Below, piece after piece: positions 47,701 through 57,003 of a DNA stretch of 64,000 bases. The notes beneath the pieces were generated by a model. It ran no database searches, was not told where the DNA came from, and saw only the letters and a list, made by a program, of their open reading frames with translations. Each line of letters begins with the position of its first letter. Positions within the stretch are counted from its first letter, which is position 1. This DNA comes from Burkholderiaceae bacterium (lineage in GTDB: Bacteria > Pseudomonadota > Gammaproteobacteria > Burkholderiales > Burkholderiaceae_B): the NCBI GenBank assembly GCA_021208885.1, contig JAJOJF010000015.1, positions 80,110 through 144,109 of the forward strand, in the 5' to 3' direction. A program made the position numbers and the translations under genes.

Positions 47701-48495
47701 ATGAACACCCAAAATGCTGCCCTCGAATTTAAAAGCGCCACGCTTTACGCATTAAGAGCCGTGCTGCACAGCGACGACACAGAAACCATCATTGAGTCGC
47801 TAAACCAAAGGATGGCTGACGCAGGGAGCTTTTTTGCTGGCGAATCGGTTGTAATTGATGCCAGTGGCCTGGAAACAGCACCCGCCTGGGACGAGCTGCT
47901 CGAAGCGTTTTCTGGTCATCAGTTGCCCGTCATTGGCATCGTGGCATCGGGTGAAGTGGCACAAAGCGCGCTTGAGCATGGCTTGGCCAACGTCGAGCTC
48001 TCAAACGCCACACAAAAAACCACGACCGCCCCAAAAGCCGCCGTCGAAGTGGCCGAACCCGTGGAGAAACCCACCCCCGTCCCCAAGGCCAACACAGCAG
48101 CAGCTGAACCGGCCAAAAACACCGCCCCCGTGGCCGCCTTGGCACCAACGCCCGCTGGCTCGCCAACCATGGTCATTGAAGGTCCCTTGCGCTCTGGCCA
48201 ACGGGTCTACGCACGGGATGCTGACTTGGTGGTGATGGGGGTGGTCAGCCAAGGTGCTGAAGTCATTGCCGATGGCAATATCCATGTCTACGGGCCGCTG
48301 CGCGGCAAGGCCATGGCAGGCGCGCGTGGGGACGCTCAGGCAAGAATTTTTACCACCAGCCTAGACGCCGAGCTCGTGGCTGTGGCTGGGGTTTACCGCG
48401 TGATTGACTCAGCACTGCCGTCGACGCTTGGCAAAAAACCGGCCATGGTGTTTTTAAAGGATCAGGCCTTGCGCCTTGAACCCTTAGGTGACTGA
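47701..48495 (+). CDS. minC: Septum site-determining protein MinC
   Basis: MinC blocks FtsZ ring formation away from midcell. The 264-residue protein has the N-terminal FtsZ-inhibiting domain (about 1-100), an Ala/Pro/Lys-rich linker (about 105-150) and the C-terminal MinD-binding beta helix (SGQRVYARDADLVVMG, ADGNIHVYGPLRGKAMAGA). The linker is of unremarkable length for Burkholderiales. It precedes minD by 139 bases, longer than in many relatives. Confidence 0.96.
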   Translation: MNTQNAALEFKSATLYALRAVLHSDDTETIIESLNQRMADAGSFFAGESVVIDASGLETAPAWDELLEAFSGHQLPVIGIVASGEVAQSALEHGLANVELSNATQKTTTAPKAAVEVAEPVEKPTPVPKANTAAAEPAKNTAPVAALAPTPAGSPTMVIEGPLRSGQRVYARDADLVVMGVVSQGAEVIADGNIHVYGPLRGKAMAGARGDAQARIFTTSLDAELVAVAGVYRVIDSALPSTLGKKPAMVFLKDQALRLEPLGD

Positions 48496-48634
48496 ATTCA
48501 GCCATAATAGAGGGCAGTACTCAGGGCGATGACCGATGGCAATGACCTAGAAACAATCATCCAAACATTGCCTCGGACAAAGTACAGCAGTCGTATATAA
48601 CTTTTTTAATTTGACACGTAAGGGTGTGCTCGCG

Positions 48635-49450
48635 ATGACTCGAATCGTAGTGGTGACTTCAGGTAAAGGTGGCGTAGGCAAGACCACCACCAGCGCCAGT
48701 TTCTCCTCAGGCTTGGCCATGCGCGGCTTTAAGACAGCCGTCATTGACTTTGATGTGGGCTTGCGTAACCTTGACCTCATCATGGGCTGCGAGCGCCGTG
48801 TGGTCTATGACTTTGTGAACGTCATTCAAGGCGAAGCGACCTTGAATCAGGCGCTCATCAAAGACAAAAACCTGGAAAACCTCTTTATTCTTCCCGCCTC
48901 CCAAACACGTGACAAAGACGCGCTGTCCAAAGAAGGTGTCGAAAAAGTCATCAATGACCTAAAAGGCATGGGGTTTGACTACATTGTTTGCGACTCGCCG
49001 GCCGGCATCGAGACCGGTGCATTGCTTGCAGCGTATTTCGCTGACGACGCAATTGTGGTGACCAACCCGGAAGTCTCGTCCGTTCGTGACTCCGATCGTA
49101 TTCTGGGCATCCTCGCGTCCAAATCAAAGCGCGCCGTCGAGAGCTTGGAGCCGGTGCAAGAGTTTTTGCTGCTCACCCGCTACAACCCCAAGCGTGTCGA
49201 AGAAGGCGAGATGCTATCGCTCAAAGACATCGAGGATATTCTGCGCATCAAGTTGATTGGCGTGATTCCGGAATCCGAGTCAGTGCTGCAAGCCTCCAAC
49301 CAGGGTTTGCCTGCGATCCACTTGAAAGGCTCGGATGTCGCTGAAGCCTACTCTGACGTGGTTGATCGCTACCTTGGCCAAGACAAACCCTTGCGGTTTG
49401 TGCAGTACACCAAGCCGGGTCTGTTCAAGCGTCTACTGGGAGGCAAGTGA
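48635..49450 (+). CDS. minD: Septum site-determining ATPase MinD
   Basis: MinD is a membrane-cycling ATPase that recruits MinC and oscillates with MinE. The 271-residue protein has the deviant Walker A KGGVGKT at residues 11-17, [13 protein letters not shown], the switch [11 protein letters not shown] and the amphipathic C-terminal membrane helix ([11 protein letters not shown]). ATG 48635 is preceded by AAGGGTG; a TTG eight codons earlier is also in frame. Its stop overlaps the minE ATG. Confidence 0.97.
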   Translation: MTRIVVVTSGKGGVGKTTTSASFSSGLAMRGFKTAVIDFDVGLRNLDLIMGCERRVVYDFVNVIQGEATLNQALIKDKNLENLFILPASQTRDKDALSKEGVEKVINDLKGMGFDYIVCDSPAGIETGALLAAYFADDAIVVTNPEVSSVRDSDRILGILASKSKRAVESLEPVQEFLLLTRYNPKRVEEGEMLSLKDIEDILRIKLIGVIPESESVLQASNQGLPAIHLKGSDVAEAYSDVVDRYLGQDKPLRFVQYTKPGLFKRLLGGK

Positions 49451-49710
49451 TGTCGTTTCTGTCTTTCCTACTCGGCCAGAAAAAGACCTCGGCATCGGTT
49501 GCCAAGGAACGGCTGCAAATCATTCTGGCGCATGAGCGCACCGGTGGCAGCGCCGCTACGCCTGACTACCTGCCGCAACTGCAGCAAGAACTCGTGGCAG
49601 TGATTTCCAAATACGTCAAGGTTGATCCCAACGACATCAAGGTCAATCTCGAGCGCCAGGATTCTCTCGAGGTGCTTGAGGTCAAGATCGAGATACAGCA
49701 GGATCAATGA
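49450..49710 (+). CDS. minE: Cell division topological specificity factor MinE
   Basis: MinE stimulates MinD ATPase and sets up pole-to-pole oscillation. The 86-residue protein has the MinD-binding N-terminus ([21 protein letters not shown]) with ILAHER next, and the topological domain ([14 protein letters not shown]). The ATG at 49450 overlaps the minD stop; a GTG one codon earlier is also possible. It ends the minCDE operon, and a terminator follows 17 bases later. Confidence 0.96.
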   Translation: MSFLSFLLGQKKTSASVAKERLQIILAHERTGGSAATPDYLPQLQQELVAVISKYVKVDPNDIKVNLERQDSLEVLEVKIEIQQDQ

Positions 49711-49727
49711 TTCGATCTGAGCAAACT

Positions 49728-49751
49728 AAAAAGCCCCGAAAGGGGCTTTTT
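49728..49751 (+). terminator. Intrinsic terminator of minCDE
   Basis: AAAAAGCCCC and GGGGCTTTTT pair perfectly over 10 bases around a GAAA tetraloop, with the T-run included in the stem. It begins 17 bases after minE. Confidence 0.95.
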
Positions 49752-49855
49752 AATTAGTTGTGGATGTTTCTCTAGCTATCGCCAGCGTGTCCCCATCTAG
49801 CGCTTTACCACGCCACACGTCCCGTATTCGCGAATCACGAACGTAATGGGCCAGA

Positions 49856-51095
49856 CTACTCAATCCGGGCAGGGATCTTGACGCGCAGATAGTCTTCGGT
49901 TAGCTCGAACTCGGCTTCTTGGCCGGAATACTCACGCGTCAGCGGAACAATTTTTCTGCGCACACCCATTCCTCTCGCATCGACGTAGCCGTAGTCACGC
50001 ATCACTTCGACAATGATAGGATTTCTGGGTGAACGCTGCCCGGCCAACATTTTTTCTAGGGTCATCGAGTTTTGCAATGCGCCAGAGCTTGTTACCTCGA
50101 GACGATCGGCGTAATTAATGACTTCGATTTCAATCGAGCGTGTCCAGTCGCGGTGAACAACAGCGTTTAGGATCGCCTCTGGCAAGGCCTCAAGTGGATA
50201 ACGCATCGTTACCGAGCGCCTCATACTTGAATCGATGGAGTTGCTCTGGCCCCCGATAAACGGCAGCGTACGGTCAACCAGCCGCTCGATCAAACCCGGC
50301 TCAATCATCTGTCGACTACCGCCAAACTTGCCATCAAATAGCCCCACTAGAGGCCCGGTGATAACCGTGTCATCCTGCGATCGATAGTCCATATCGATCC
50401 CCTCGAACGACATCCATCGGATTGCCGCGGATCCAAGATATCGCTTTGGATTGCGGCCAAATAGAACGAGGCCAGCAATGGTGCAAACTGCGGGCTGCGA
50501 TTCACTATCGGTCATGAAGCCCAAGCCCTTGAGCCTTTGAAGCCACTCTTGCTCGGTTGTCGGACTCTCCAGATCACCGGCAATATTGACCAAATAATCA
50601 GACAGCCGGACTTGGTCCAAGTCGCGCAAAGAAGTTCCGTTTACCGGCAAGACTTCGGCATGTAATAGACCACCTGACTCAAACAAGCGAGCCTGCTACG
50701 CTCGCGTAGCCAATCTCGATGTGCTACCAACACGCACATAGATTTCCTCGCGATCGCAATGACGTACGACATAGGGCTTCGCAAGACCGAGGGGTGAGAG
50801 AAACAACTCACACTCGCTTGTCGTCATCAAGGACGACCTGCTCGAAAAACGGCAACACCATCGGATGTACATATCGGCCAAATACCGTATCCATAACCCA
50901 GCATTCCAGATCAGGTCTCTGTATGCCGCTGACGGACCCATCATCTTCGACGTCCAGCAGCGCGTAGCTGCCCTAGCAATTAAGCAAGGCAACGATTTCT
51001 TTGGCCAACTGCTCCGGACGAATATCATCTCGCTTAAACTCTACCCCCGAGCTCTCGCCATTCGTGATTAATTGAAGCAATTGCGATTTAAGCAT
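49856..51095 (-). pseudogene. AlbA_2/HATPase-type DNA-binding ATPase gene, decayed
   Basis: From the ATG at 51095 the minus strand reads a normal AlbA_2-domain opening (GESSGVEFKRDDIRPEQLAK, DVEDDGSVSGIQRPDLECW). It is broken by an in-frame TAG (50973-50975), a TGA (50808-50810), a frameshift around 50775-50795 and another TAG (50696-50698). The C-terminal two-thirds (from 50686) is open and keeps IAGLVLFGRNPKRYL, the ATP-binding NAVVHRDW and the wHTH-like end. Such proteins are predicted transcriptional regulators or defence accessories. Four independent lesions rule out sequencing error as the sole cause. Whether the intact C-terminal piece is still made is open. Confidence 0.85.
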
Positions 51096-51197
51096 CTACC
51101 GGCAACCCAGCAAGCGCGCGATTGTGAATTTTATCTGTGAACGCACAGCACCCACACGACACTGCCTTGGCCACTGGACCACCGACCTCAAGCCAAC

Positions 51198-51749
51198 TCA
51201 CCCATCCTTGGACTTGATCACCGCCAGCACATCCCTGAATTTCGGGTGCTCGGCGTGCACTAGCCACTCAAACATCACCATCTCGGCAGACACCAGTTCA
51301 GCACCAGCGCGCGCAAGACGGGCCAACCCAATCTCGCGATCCTCGTTGTGGCGTGAGCCACAAGCGTCTGTGGCCATCCAGACCTCTCGGCCGCTTTGCA
51401 ACACCCCGAGTGCCGTTTGCATCACACACACATGTGCCTCGGCACCACATACCACGACCTGTGGCCGGCCTGGCGGCATGAAGGCCTCGAAATGATCTTC
51501 CTTGGTGCCATCAAAGTGCGTCTTGTCGCAAACGGCTTGCAGATCGCCGCGCAAAGGCTCGACCGTGTGACCCAGCTTGTGGGCTAGGTGTTCGGTCGCT
51601 AGCACTGGGATATTTAACAACTTGGCCGTATCGGCCAAGCGTTTTGCTGCAGCAATTCGGGCAGGCGCCGCGTCAATGACCGGCATGAGCGATGCCTGCA
51701 TATCCACGATCAGTAAAACCGAATGTGCTGCTGACAGGCGTCGGATCAT
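51198..51749 (-). CDS. Isochorismatase-like (cysteine) hydrolase
   Basis: The 183-residue protein has the isochorismatase fold with the triad Asp16 (LLIVDMQ), Lys76 (CDKTHFD) and Cys108 (AEAHVC). It is closest in layout to YcaC-like hydrolases rather than nicotinamidase, since the metal-binding DxHxxxH of nicotinamidase is not seen. The substrate is unknown. ATG 51749 has a good ribosome site (GGAG) in front; a longer in-frame start at 51767 lacks one. It lies 49 bases downstream of ettA on the same strand. Confidence 0.87.
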   Translation of the reverse strand: MIRRLSAAHSVLLIVDMQASLMPVIDAAPARIAAAKRLADTAKLLNIPVLATEHLAHKLGHTVEPLRGDLQAVCDKTHFDGTKEDHFEAFMPPGRPQVVVCGAEAHVCVMQTALGVLQSGREVWMATDACGSRHNEDREIGLARLARAGAELVSAEMVMFEWLVHAEHPKFRDVLAVIKSKDG

Positions 51750-51798
51750 GACGGTCTCCTTTTTCACTTTCTGGGTTGTGCTTTGCGACGTCCCTACC

Positions 51799-53472
51799 CT
51801 ACTTCAGAGCCTTGTAGCGAATCCGTTTCGGTGCAGCACCGGCCTCACCCAAGCGACGCTTTTTGTCGGCTTCGTATTCCTGATAGTTCCCATCAAAAAA
51901 CACCACTTGCGAGTCACCCTCAAAGGCAAGTATGTGCGTCGCAATGCGATCGAGGAACCAACGGTCGTGGCTGATCACCATGACGCTGCCGGCAAACTCA
52001 AGCAAAGCATCTTCTAATGCCCTCAAGGTTTCAACATCCAAATCGTTCGATGGTTCGTCAAGCATCAAGAGGTTGCCGCCTTCAAGCAATGTCTTGGCCA
52101 GGTGCAATCGGCCACGCTCACCGCCAGACAGTTTCCCGACCTGCTTGCTCTGGTCAGTGCCCTTGAAGTTAAAGCGGCCGAGGTATGCCCGTGCCGGCAT
52201 CTCAAATCGGCCAACCGTGATGAGATCAGCACCATCCGAGATCGACTCAAACACCGATTTGTCGTTCGGCAACGCGTCGCGCGACTGATCCACAAATGCA
52301 AGTTTCACGGTCTGACCAATCACCACCTCACCGCTGTCGGGTTTTTCCTGGCCAGCGATCATGCGAAACAGCGTGGACTTACCCGCGCCGTTCGGACCAA
52401 TGATGCCCACGATGGCGCCAGGCGGGACTTTGAAGCTCAAGTTGTCAATCAAAAGACGGTCACCAAATGCCTTGGAGACATTCTTGAACTCCACCACCTC
52501 GTTGCCCAGGCGCTCAGCGACCGGGATGAAGATTTCTGAGGTTTCATTGCGCTTTTGGTATTCGTGTGACGAGAGCTCTTCAAAGCGCGACATACGGGCC
52601 TTGGCCTTGGCCTGACGACCCTTGGGGTTCTGGCGCACCCACTCCAGTTCCTTGCGAATGGTTTTTTGTCGGGCTGACTCTGTGGCTTCTTCCTGCTTTA
52701 AGCGGTCTTCCTTTTGTTCGAGCCATGAGCTGTAGTTGCCCTTCCAGGGAATGCCGTGGCCACGGTCCAACTCCAGAATCCACTGCGCGGCATTGTCCAG
52801 AAAGTAACGATCGTGGGTCACCGCCACGACGGTGCCCGGAAACTTCTGTAAAAACACCTCGAGCCAATCAACGCTCTCGGCATCGAGGTGGTTAGTTGGT
52901 TCGTCTAACAGCAACATGTCGGGCTTGGCTAACAGTAAACGACACAAGGCTACCCGACGCTTCTCGCCACCGGAGAGGTTGCCAATCTTGGCCTCCCAGG
53001 GCGGCAAGCGCAGTGCATCGGCTGCAATTTCCATTTGCGCCTCAATATCGTCTGAACCAGACGACGCAGCGGCCGCAATAATGGCCTCGAGTTCAGCCTG
53101 CTCGGCTGCCAGCGCATCAAAATCCGCATCGGGTTCGGCATAGGCCGCATAGACCTCATCCAAGCGCTTGCGCGCAGCGGTGACCGCCCCCAAGCCCTCT
53201 TCGACCGATTCACGCACGGTGTGATCGGGGTTTAGTTGCGGCTCTTGCGGCAAATAGCCGATATCCAAGCCTGGCATGGGCACCGCTTCGCCTTCGATCT
53301 CCTTGTCGATGCCGGCCATGATCTTGAGCAAGGTGGACTTGCCCGCGCCATTTAGGCCAAGCACGCCTATTTTGGCGCCGGGAAAGAATGACAAAGAGAT
53401 GTCACGCAGGATTTGTTTCTTGGGCGGCACGATCTTGCCAACCCGATTCATGGTAAAGACGTATTGAGCCAT
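51799..53472 (-). CDS. ettA: Energy-dependent translational throttle protein EttA
   Basis: EttA is an ABC-F protein that binds the ribosomal E site and slows translation at low ATP. The 557-residue protein has two ATPase domains: Walker A GLNGAGKST and GPNGAGKST, the LSGGE signatures and the LLDEPTNHLDAES and MLDEPSNDLDVET Walker B segments, with the arm region between. ATG 53472 gives the usual MAQYVFTMNRVGK start and family length; the open frame before it is not coding. It is divergent from the acidic protein gene. Confidence 0.96.
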   Translation of the reverse strand: MAQYVFTMNRVGKIVPPKKQILRDISLSFFPGAKIGVLGLNGAGKSTLLKIMAGIDKEIEGEAVPMPGLDIGYLPQEPQLNPDHTVRESVEEGLGAVTAARKRLDEVYAAYAEPDADFDALAAEQAELEAIIAAAASSGSDDIEAQMEIAADALRLPPWEAKIGNLSGGEKRRVALCRLLLAKPDMLLLDEPTNHLDAESVDWLEVFLQKFPGTVVAVTHDRYFLDNAAQWILELDRGHGIPWKGNYSSWLEQKEDRLKQEEATESARQKTIRKELEWVRQNPKGRQAKAKARMSRFEELSSHEYQKRNETSEIFIPVAERLGNEVVEFKNVSKAFGDRLLIDNLSFKVPPGAIVGIIGPNGAGKSTLFRMIAGQEKPDSGEVVIGQTVKLAFVDQSRDALPNDKSVFESISDGADLITVGRFEMPARAYLGRFNFKGTDQSKQVGKLSGGERGRLHLAKTLLEGGNLLMLDEPSNDLDVETLRALEDALLEFAGSVMVISHDRWFLDRIATHILAFEGDSQVVFFDGNYQEYEADKKRRLGEAGAAPKRIRYKALK

Positions 53473-53620
53473 TGGTGATAAGTGTGTTGCAATGTCGGTA
53501 ATACACCATTGTAGGTGTAATCCATTGCCACCGTGTGGATTGACGAGATAACCACAAAACAAATACCACCCAAATCGACGCACAACCCAGAGCAGCCCAA
53601 AAAAAAGCAACACCAAACAC

Positions 53621-54166
53621 ATGACCAAACCAGAAATTGACCTCGCGTTTACTGACACCGAGCTTGCCATGCTCGGTAAAACCGCCGATGCGCTGACTGC
53701 TTACATGGGCACCGCGATTTTGGCCGAGGTGGGCCAAACTGAGGGCGCGCAGTGGGTGATCTTTGCCAGGGCACTCGACCAGGACGAAACCGTTGGCGAC
53801 GACATTGTGCATGTGCAAATGGGTGGACCAGGCACCCAGGTGCTTGGTCAGCGTGGCGGACTTGAAACCGACAAGGTAGCGTACGATTGCGCCTTTCTCT
53901 GGGCCATTGAAATCACGCCAGACCAGGACGAACGATATATTCGCCTAGACCCTGAAGGCGAAGTATTTGACGTGGCACCAGAACTCGCCATGCTGTTGCC
54001 GTTCAATGTCGAAGAACCTGATCTGCCAGACGACATTGATGATGACGCCGACAATCCGAATCTACAGACTCGTGGCAACGGCGCAGACAAGCTCGATGGT
54101 TGTGACGGTGTTCATGACATTGACGGACTCGATGATCTGGACCCCGGCAGCGCCACCAAGCATTGA
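53621..54166 (+). CDS. Acidic protein of unknown function
   Basis: A 181-residue protein with no recognised domain. The first 115 residues look folded (ALTAYMGTAILAEVG, AQWVIFARALDQDE, FLWAIEITPDQDERYIRLD). The rest is very rich in Asp (DDIDDDAD and DIDGLDDLD), probably disordered. A neutral to mildly hydrophobic core with an acidic tail could serve as a binding partner, but nothing supports a function. It is divergent from ettA and convergent with the second IclR gene (56-base gap). Confidence 0.65.
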   Translation: MTKPEIDLAFTDTELAMLGKTADALTAYMGTAILAEVGQTEGAQWVIFARALDQDETVGDDIVHVQMGGPGTQVLGQRGGLETDKVAYDCAFLWAIEITPDQDERYIRLDPEGEVFDVAPELAMLLPFNVEEPDLPDDIDDDADNPNLQTRGNGADKLDGCDGVHDIDGLDDLDPGSATKH

Positions 54167-54222
54167 ATTGCCCGGCTTGCCGACGCACACCCGCCCTTGG
54201 CCAAATAACCCCAACAGCCCAC

Positions 54223-54996
54223 CTATCCGCTGACCTTGGCCAACCTGGCCAGGATGGCGTCACGCAAGCGCAATAACGCCGGTGACAACACGTGTGACAC
54301 GCGTTCGAGGCTGTCGTCGGTATAAAGACTCATGTTGACCAAATGCACTGGTTCGTTGGCAATTGCCATCGGGGAGGCAATTGACACCACGCCAGGCTGC
54401 CAGGCGACGGCGCAATAGCCTTGGACTTGGGTAAATTTCAGGTCAACCAGTATTTGCGGATAGAGCTTGTCCCAGTCGCGCCGATGGCGGGTTTTAAGTT
54501 GGGGCAAGATATCAGCAAGCGCCCCTTGATCGAGCGTGCTGAGATAGGCACGGCCCAACGCGGTTAATGCCATGGGCACACGCTGGCCCACCACGACTTT
54601 GCGCAAAGTCGCTTTGGGACCGAACGGCAAATTCTCCAGATAAATCATGTCGTCATGGTCGGCCACTGCAAGCCCGACATTGACTCTCATTTGTCGGCCA
54701 ACACCGTGCATCAAGGGCAAGGCCTCTTTGAGCACAAACGAGCCGCTTAGCATCACGTGAGACATCCCGACCACCGTGGCGCTTAGCCGGTAGCCACCCA
54801 TTTCGGCGTCGTGCAACAAAAACCCCGAGCGCACCAACGTGCCCGTCAAGCGGCTAACCGTTGAGCGCGGCAAACCCGTGCGCTCGGCAATCTCGCCGTT
54901 GGTTAAAAAGCTCAGCCCCGGCTTGAAAGCCCGCAAAATTTCCAGGCCTCGCACGAGCGACCGATTGTCGGTAGCTTGGCTGGGTTGAAACGTCAC
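54223..54996 (-). CDS. IclR family transcriptional regulator
   Basis: The 257-residue protein has an N-terminal winged helix (LVRGLEILRAF, TGLPRSTVSRLTGTLVRSG) and an IclR effector domain (NVGLAVADHDDMIYLENLP, VQGYCAVAWQPGVVSIASPM). I prefer GTG 54996, which has AGGAG eight bases upstream; an in-frame ATG at 55050 gives an unusual cysteine-containing leader. It is divergent from the PfkB gene with an 85-base gap, so it may control that sugar kinase gene. The effector is unknown. Confidence 0.88.
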   Translation of the reverse strand: MTFQPSQATDNRSLVRGLEILRAFKPGLSFLTNGEIAERTGLPRSTVSRLTGTLVRSGFLLHDAEMGGYRLSATVVGMSHVMLSGSFVLKEALPLMHGVGRQMRVNVGLAVADHDDMIYLENLPFGPKATLRKVVVGQRVPMALTALGRAYLSTLDQGALADILPQLKTRHRRDWDKLYPQILVDLKFTQVQGYCAVAWQPGVVSIASPMAIANEPVHLVNMSLYTDDSLERVSHVLSPALLRLRDAILARLAKVSG

Positions 54997-55081
54997 CCGA
55001 TTTCTCCTGTTTCGCAAACAACCGCCATGATAGAGCCAAGTCAGTTCCACTTGCGGTTACTAGCCGCTATGATGAGGGACG

Positions 55082-56050
55082 ATGAATAACACCAAGTCCA
55101 CGCCGGCTGCCATCCTGACTGTCACACTGAACCCGACACTCGATGTCAGCACCTCCGTGGCCAGGCTCATTGACCATGCCAAGCTGCGCTGCAGCCCCGA
55201 GCTAGAACAAGTCGGCGGTGGTGGCATCAACGTGGCGCACGTGGTGCACTCACTTGGCGGGCGCTGCCAGGCCATGCTGCCTGTGGGCGGCAGTCGTGGC
55301 CAGGACATCCTGCAACGGCTAACCGATGGCGGTCTTGATTGCATCACTGCCACCATCGACCAACAAAACAGGCAATGTTTCACTGTCTACGAAACGGAAA
55401 CTGGGCATGAGTACCGTTTCGTCTTGCCCGGTCCCACATTCTCGCAAACCGAACAAGCGGCCTGTATCAGCGCCATCTGCAACCATCTGCCCACTGACCA
55501 CCTGATACTTTCAGGCAGTCTGCCGCCGGGCGTGCCGGATGATTTTTACGCCACTGTGATCGAGGCGGTGCGTCATACGCATCCCACGCTTCGGATCGTG
55601 GTGGACGCAAGCGGCGAGACCTTGACCCATGCGCTTGCTGCCGGTGTTTTTATGATCAAACCGAGCCGCGAGGAATTCTGCGAACTGACTGGCTACCAAG
55701 CGACCGAACCAATCGACTGCGTGGCAGCTTGCCGTGAACTCATCAGCCAAGGCAAGGCGCAGGTCATTGCGTTAACGCTCGGCGCTGATGGTGCATTGTT
55801 GGTCACAGCCGATCAGGCCTGGCAGATCGACCCATTGCCAGTGACAGTCACTAGCACCGTGGGCGCGGGTGACAGTTTTGTGGGAGGCTTTGTCTGGTCC
55901 TTGACACAAAACCCCGATTTCATGCGAGCTGCCCGCATTGCCACAGCGGCCGCCTCGGCTGCGCTCCAAACACAGGGTGAACTCAGGTTTGATGCGGGCG
56001 CTATCCTCAATGCGAGCCAAGCCGTGCGAGTGCGGCCGCTACCGGTCTAG
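55082..56050 (+). CDS. PfkB family hexose-phosphate kinase
   Basis: The 322-residue protein belongs to the PfkB/1-phosphofructokinase group: NPTLDVSTSVARLI at the start, the substrate loop GGGGINVAHVVHSLGG, and the ATP/anion-hole motif TVGAGDSFVGGF with catalytic Asp264. The start and the glycine-rich loop fit phosphofructokinases acting on fructose- or tagatose-phosphates better than ribokinase. The exact sugar is unknown. A divergent IclR gene lies 85 bases away. A 200-base gap separates it from the membrane-lipid trio downstream. Confidence 0.88.
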   Translation: MNNTKSTPAAILTVTLNPTLDVSTSVARLIDHAKLRCSPELEQVGGGGINVAHVVHSLGGRCQAMLPVGGSRGQDILQRLTDGGLDCITATIDQQNRQCFTVYETETGHEYRFVLPGPTFSQTEQAACISAICNHLPTDHLILSGSLPPGVPDDFYATVIEAVRHTHPTLRIVVDASGETLTHALAAGVFMIKPSREEFCELTGYQATEPIDCVAACRELISQGKAQVIALTLGADGALLVTADQAWQIDPLPVTVTSTVGAGDSFVGGFVWSLTQNPDFMRAARIATAAASAALQTQGELRFDAGAILNASQAVRVRPLPV

Positions 56051-56250
56051 CAGACCACACGACAAAGCGCGAACAAAAACGCCCGTATCTCTGCCGAGTT
56101 AGTCAGAAAGTCGATAAACCTGCCAGCGTCAGTGAATATTCATGCGATTGTCAAACTTTCTTTATACTGAATTTTTACTTAGGGGATCTGGCGCAATTGG
56201 GTTGATTCATTCCCCGGTTTTCTTGCGCCACTTGAGAGGGACGAGTCACC

Positions 56251-57003
56251 ATGTCAACACTCAAGCTCTACTTAAGCAAGTACCGCGACCGTGGGCTGTG
56301 CCAACCCGCCATTCTCGAGGCCTTACTGCTGTGGGCAGCGCTCGTGGGGTTGAGCCTGCTGGCCGTTGACCATGCCATTGAAATCTGGCAGCGCACCGGC
56401 GCACTCATGGCCATTGCCCTGCTTGTGGCCACGGGCGGTCTGGTGCTGGTGTTTTTGCCATATCACTATCGACATCGGCATTTTGGCTGGTGCAACACCG
56501 TTACGTTCATCAGGGCAGCAGCCGTTTGCTGGCTGGCTGGTTTGTATTTCGCACCAGACGACGCCTGGCAAGGCACGCTCGCCTGGGCAGCATCAGTAGC
56601 CGGCTTAACCTTGCTTGTGCTCGATGGCGTAGATGGCTGGCTGGCACGCCGGTTTGGCAACAGCTCCAGTTTTGGGGCCAGGTTTGACATGGAAGTCGAC
56701 TCCTTGCTTGCGTTGGTATTGGCGGTTCTAGTCTGGCAAACCGACAAAGTCGGTGCCTGGGTGGTGATGCTAGGCTTGTTTCGGCCAATCTTCATTCTGG
56801 GTGGCTGGCGCTGGCCCAAGCTCAAAGGAAATCTACCCGACTCGCCTGCACGCAAAGTGGTGTGCGTGATTCAGGTGGCCAGTTTGGCCACCATGCTGGC
56901 ACCCGTCGTGACAGCCGTCATGGCGACTTGGCTGGCGGCATTCACATTGGCTTTGCTCATCTGGTCATTTGGCCGGGACACCTGGTGGTTGCTGCGTCGA
57001 TGA
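56251..57003 (+). CDS. CDP-alcohol phosphatidyltransferase
   Basis: The 250-residue membrane protein has the CDP-alcohol signature DG-x2-AR-x8-G-x3-D-x3-D starting at residues 128-129, perfectly kept, and about six to eight hydrophobic segments. Such enzymes transfer a phosphatidyl or similar group from a CDP-activated lipid to an alcohol. A hydrophobic N-terminal third before the motif is longer than in PgsA or PssA. It has a GAGAGGG ribosome site and is coupled by ATGA to the LtaS-like gene, so it probably makes the lipid that the next enzymes use. Confidence 0.9.
   Translation: MSTLKLYLSKYRDRGLCQPAILEALLLWAALVGLSLLAVDHAIEIWQRTGALMAIALLVATGGLVLVFLPYHYRHRHFGWCNTVTFIRAAAVCWLAGLYFAPDDAWQGTLAWAASVAGLTLLVLDGVDGWLARRFGNSSSFGARFDMEVDSLLALVLAVLVWQTDKVGAWVVMLGLFRPIFILGGWRWPKLKGNLPDSPARKVVCVIQVASLATMLAPVVTAVMATWLAAFTLALLIWSFGRDTWWLLRR

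Noticed and set aside
48541..48634. Promoter for minD before TATATAA
   Set aside because: The nearest TTGCCT hexamer gives 19-21 base spacing, too long for a confident sigma-70 call.
50696..51028. 110-residue protein on the minus strand at 50.7-51.0 kb
   Set aside because: It is an out-of-frame reading of the decayed AlbA_2 gene. The original frame shows the family motifs.
53473..53670. 66-residue N-terminal extension of ettA
   Set aside because: It is a hydrophobic, low-similarity sequence from the promoter region. Family proteins begin at MAQYVF.
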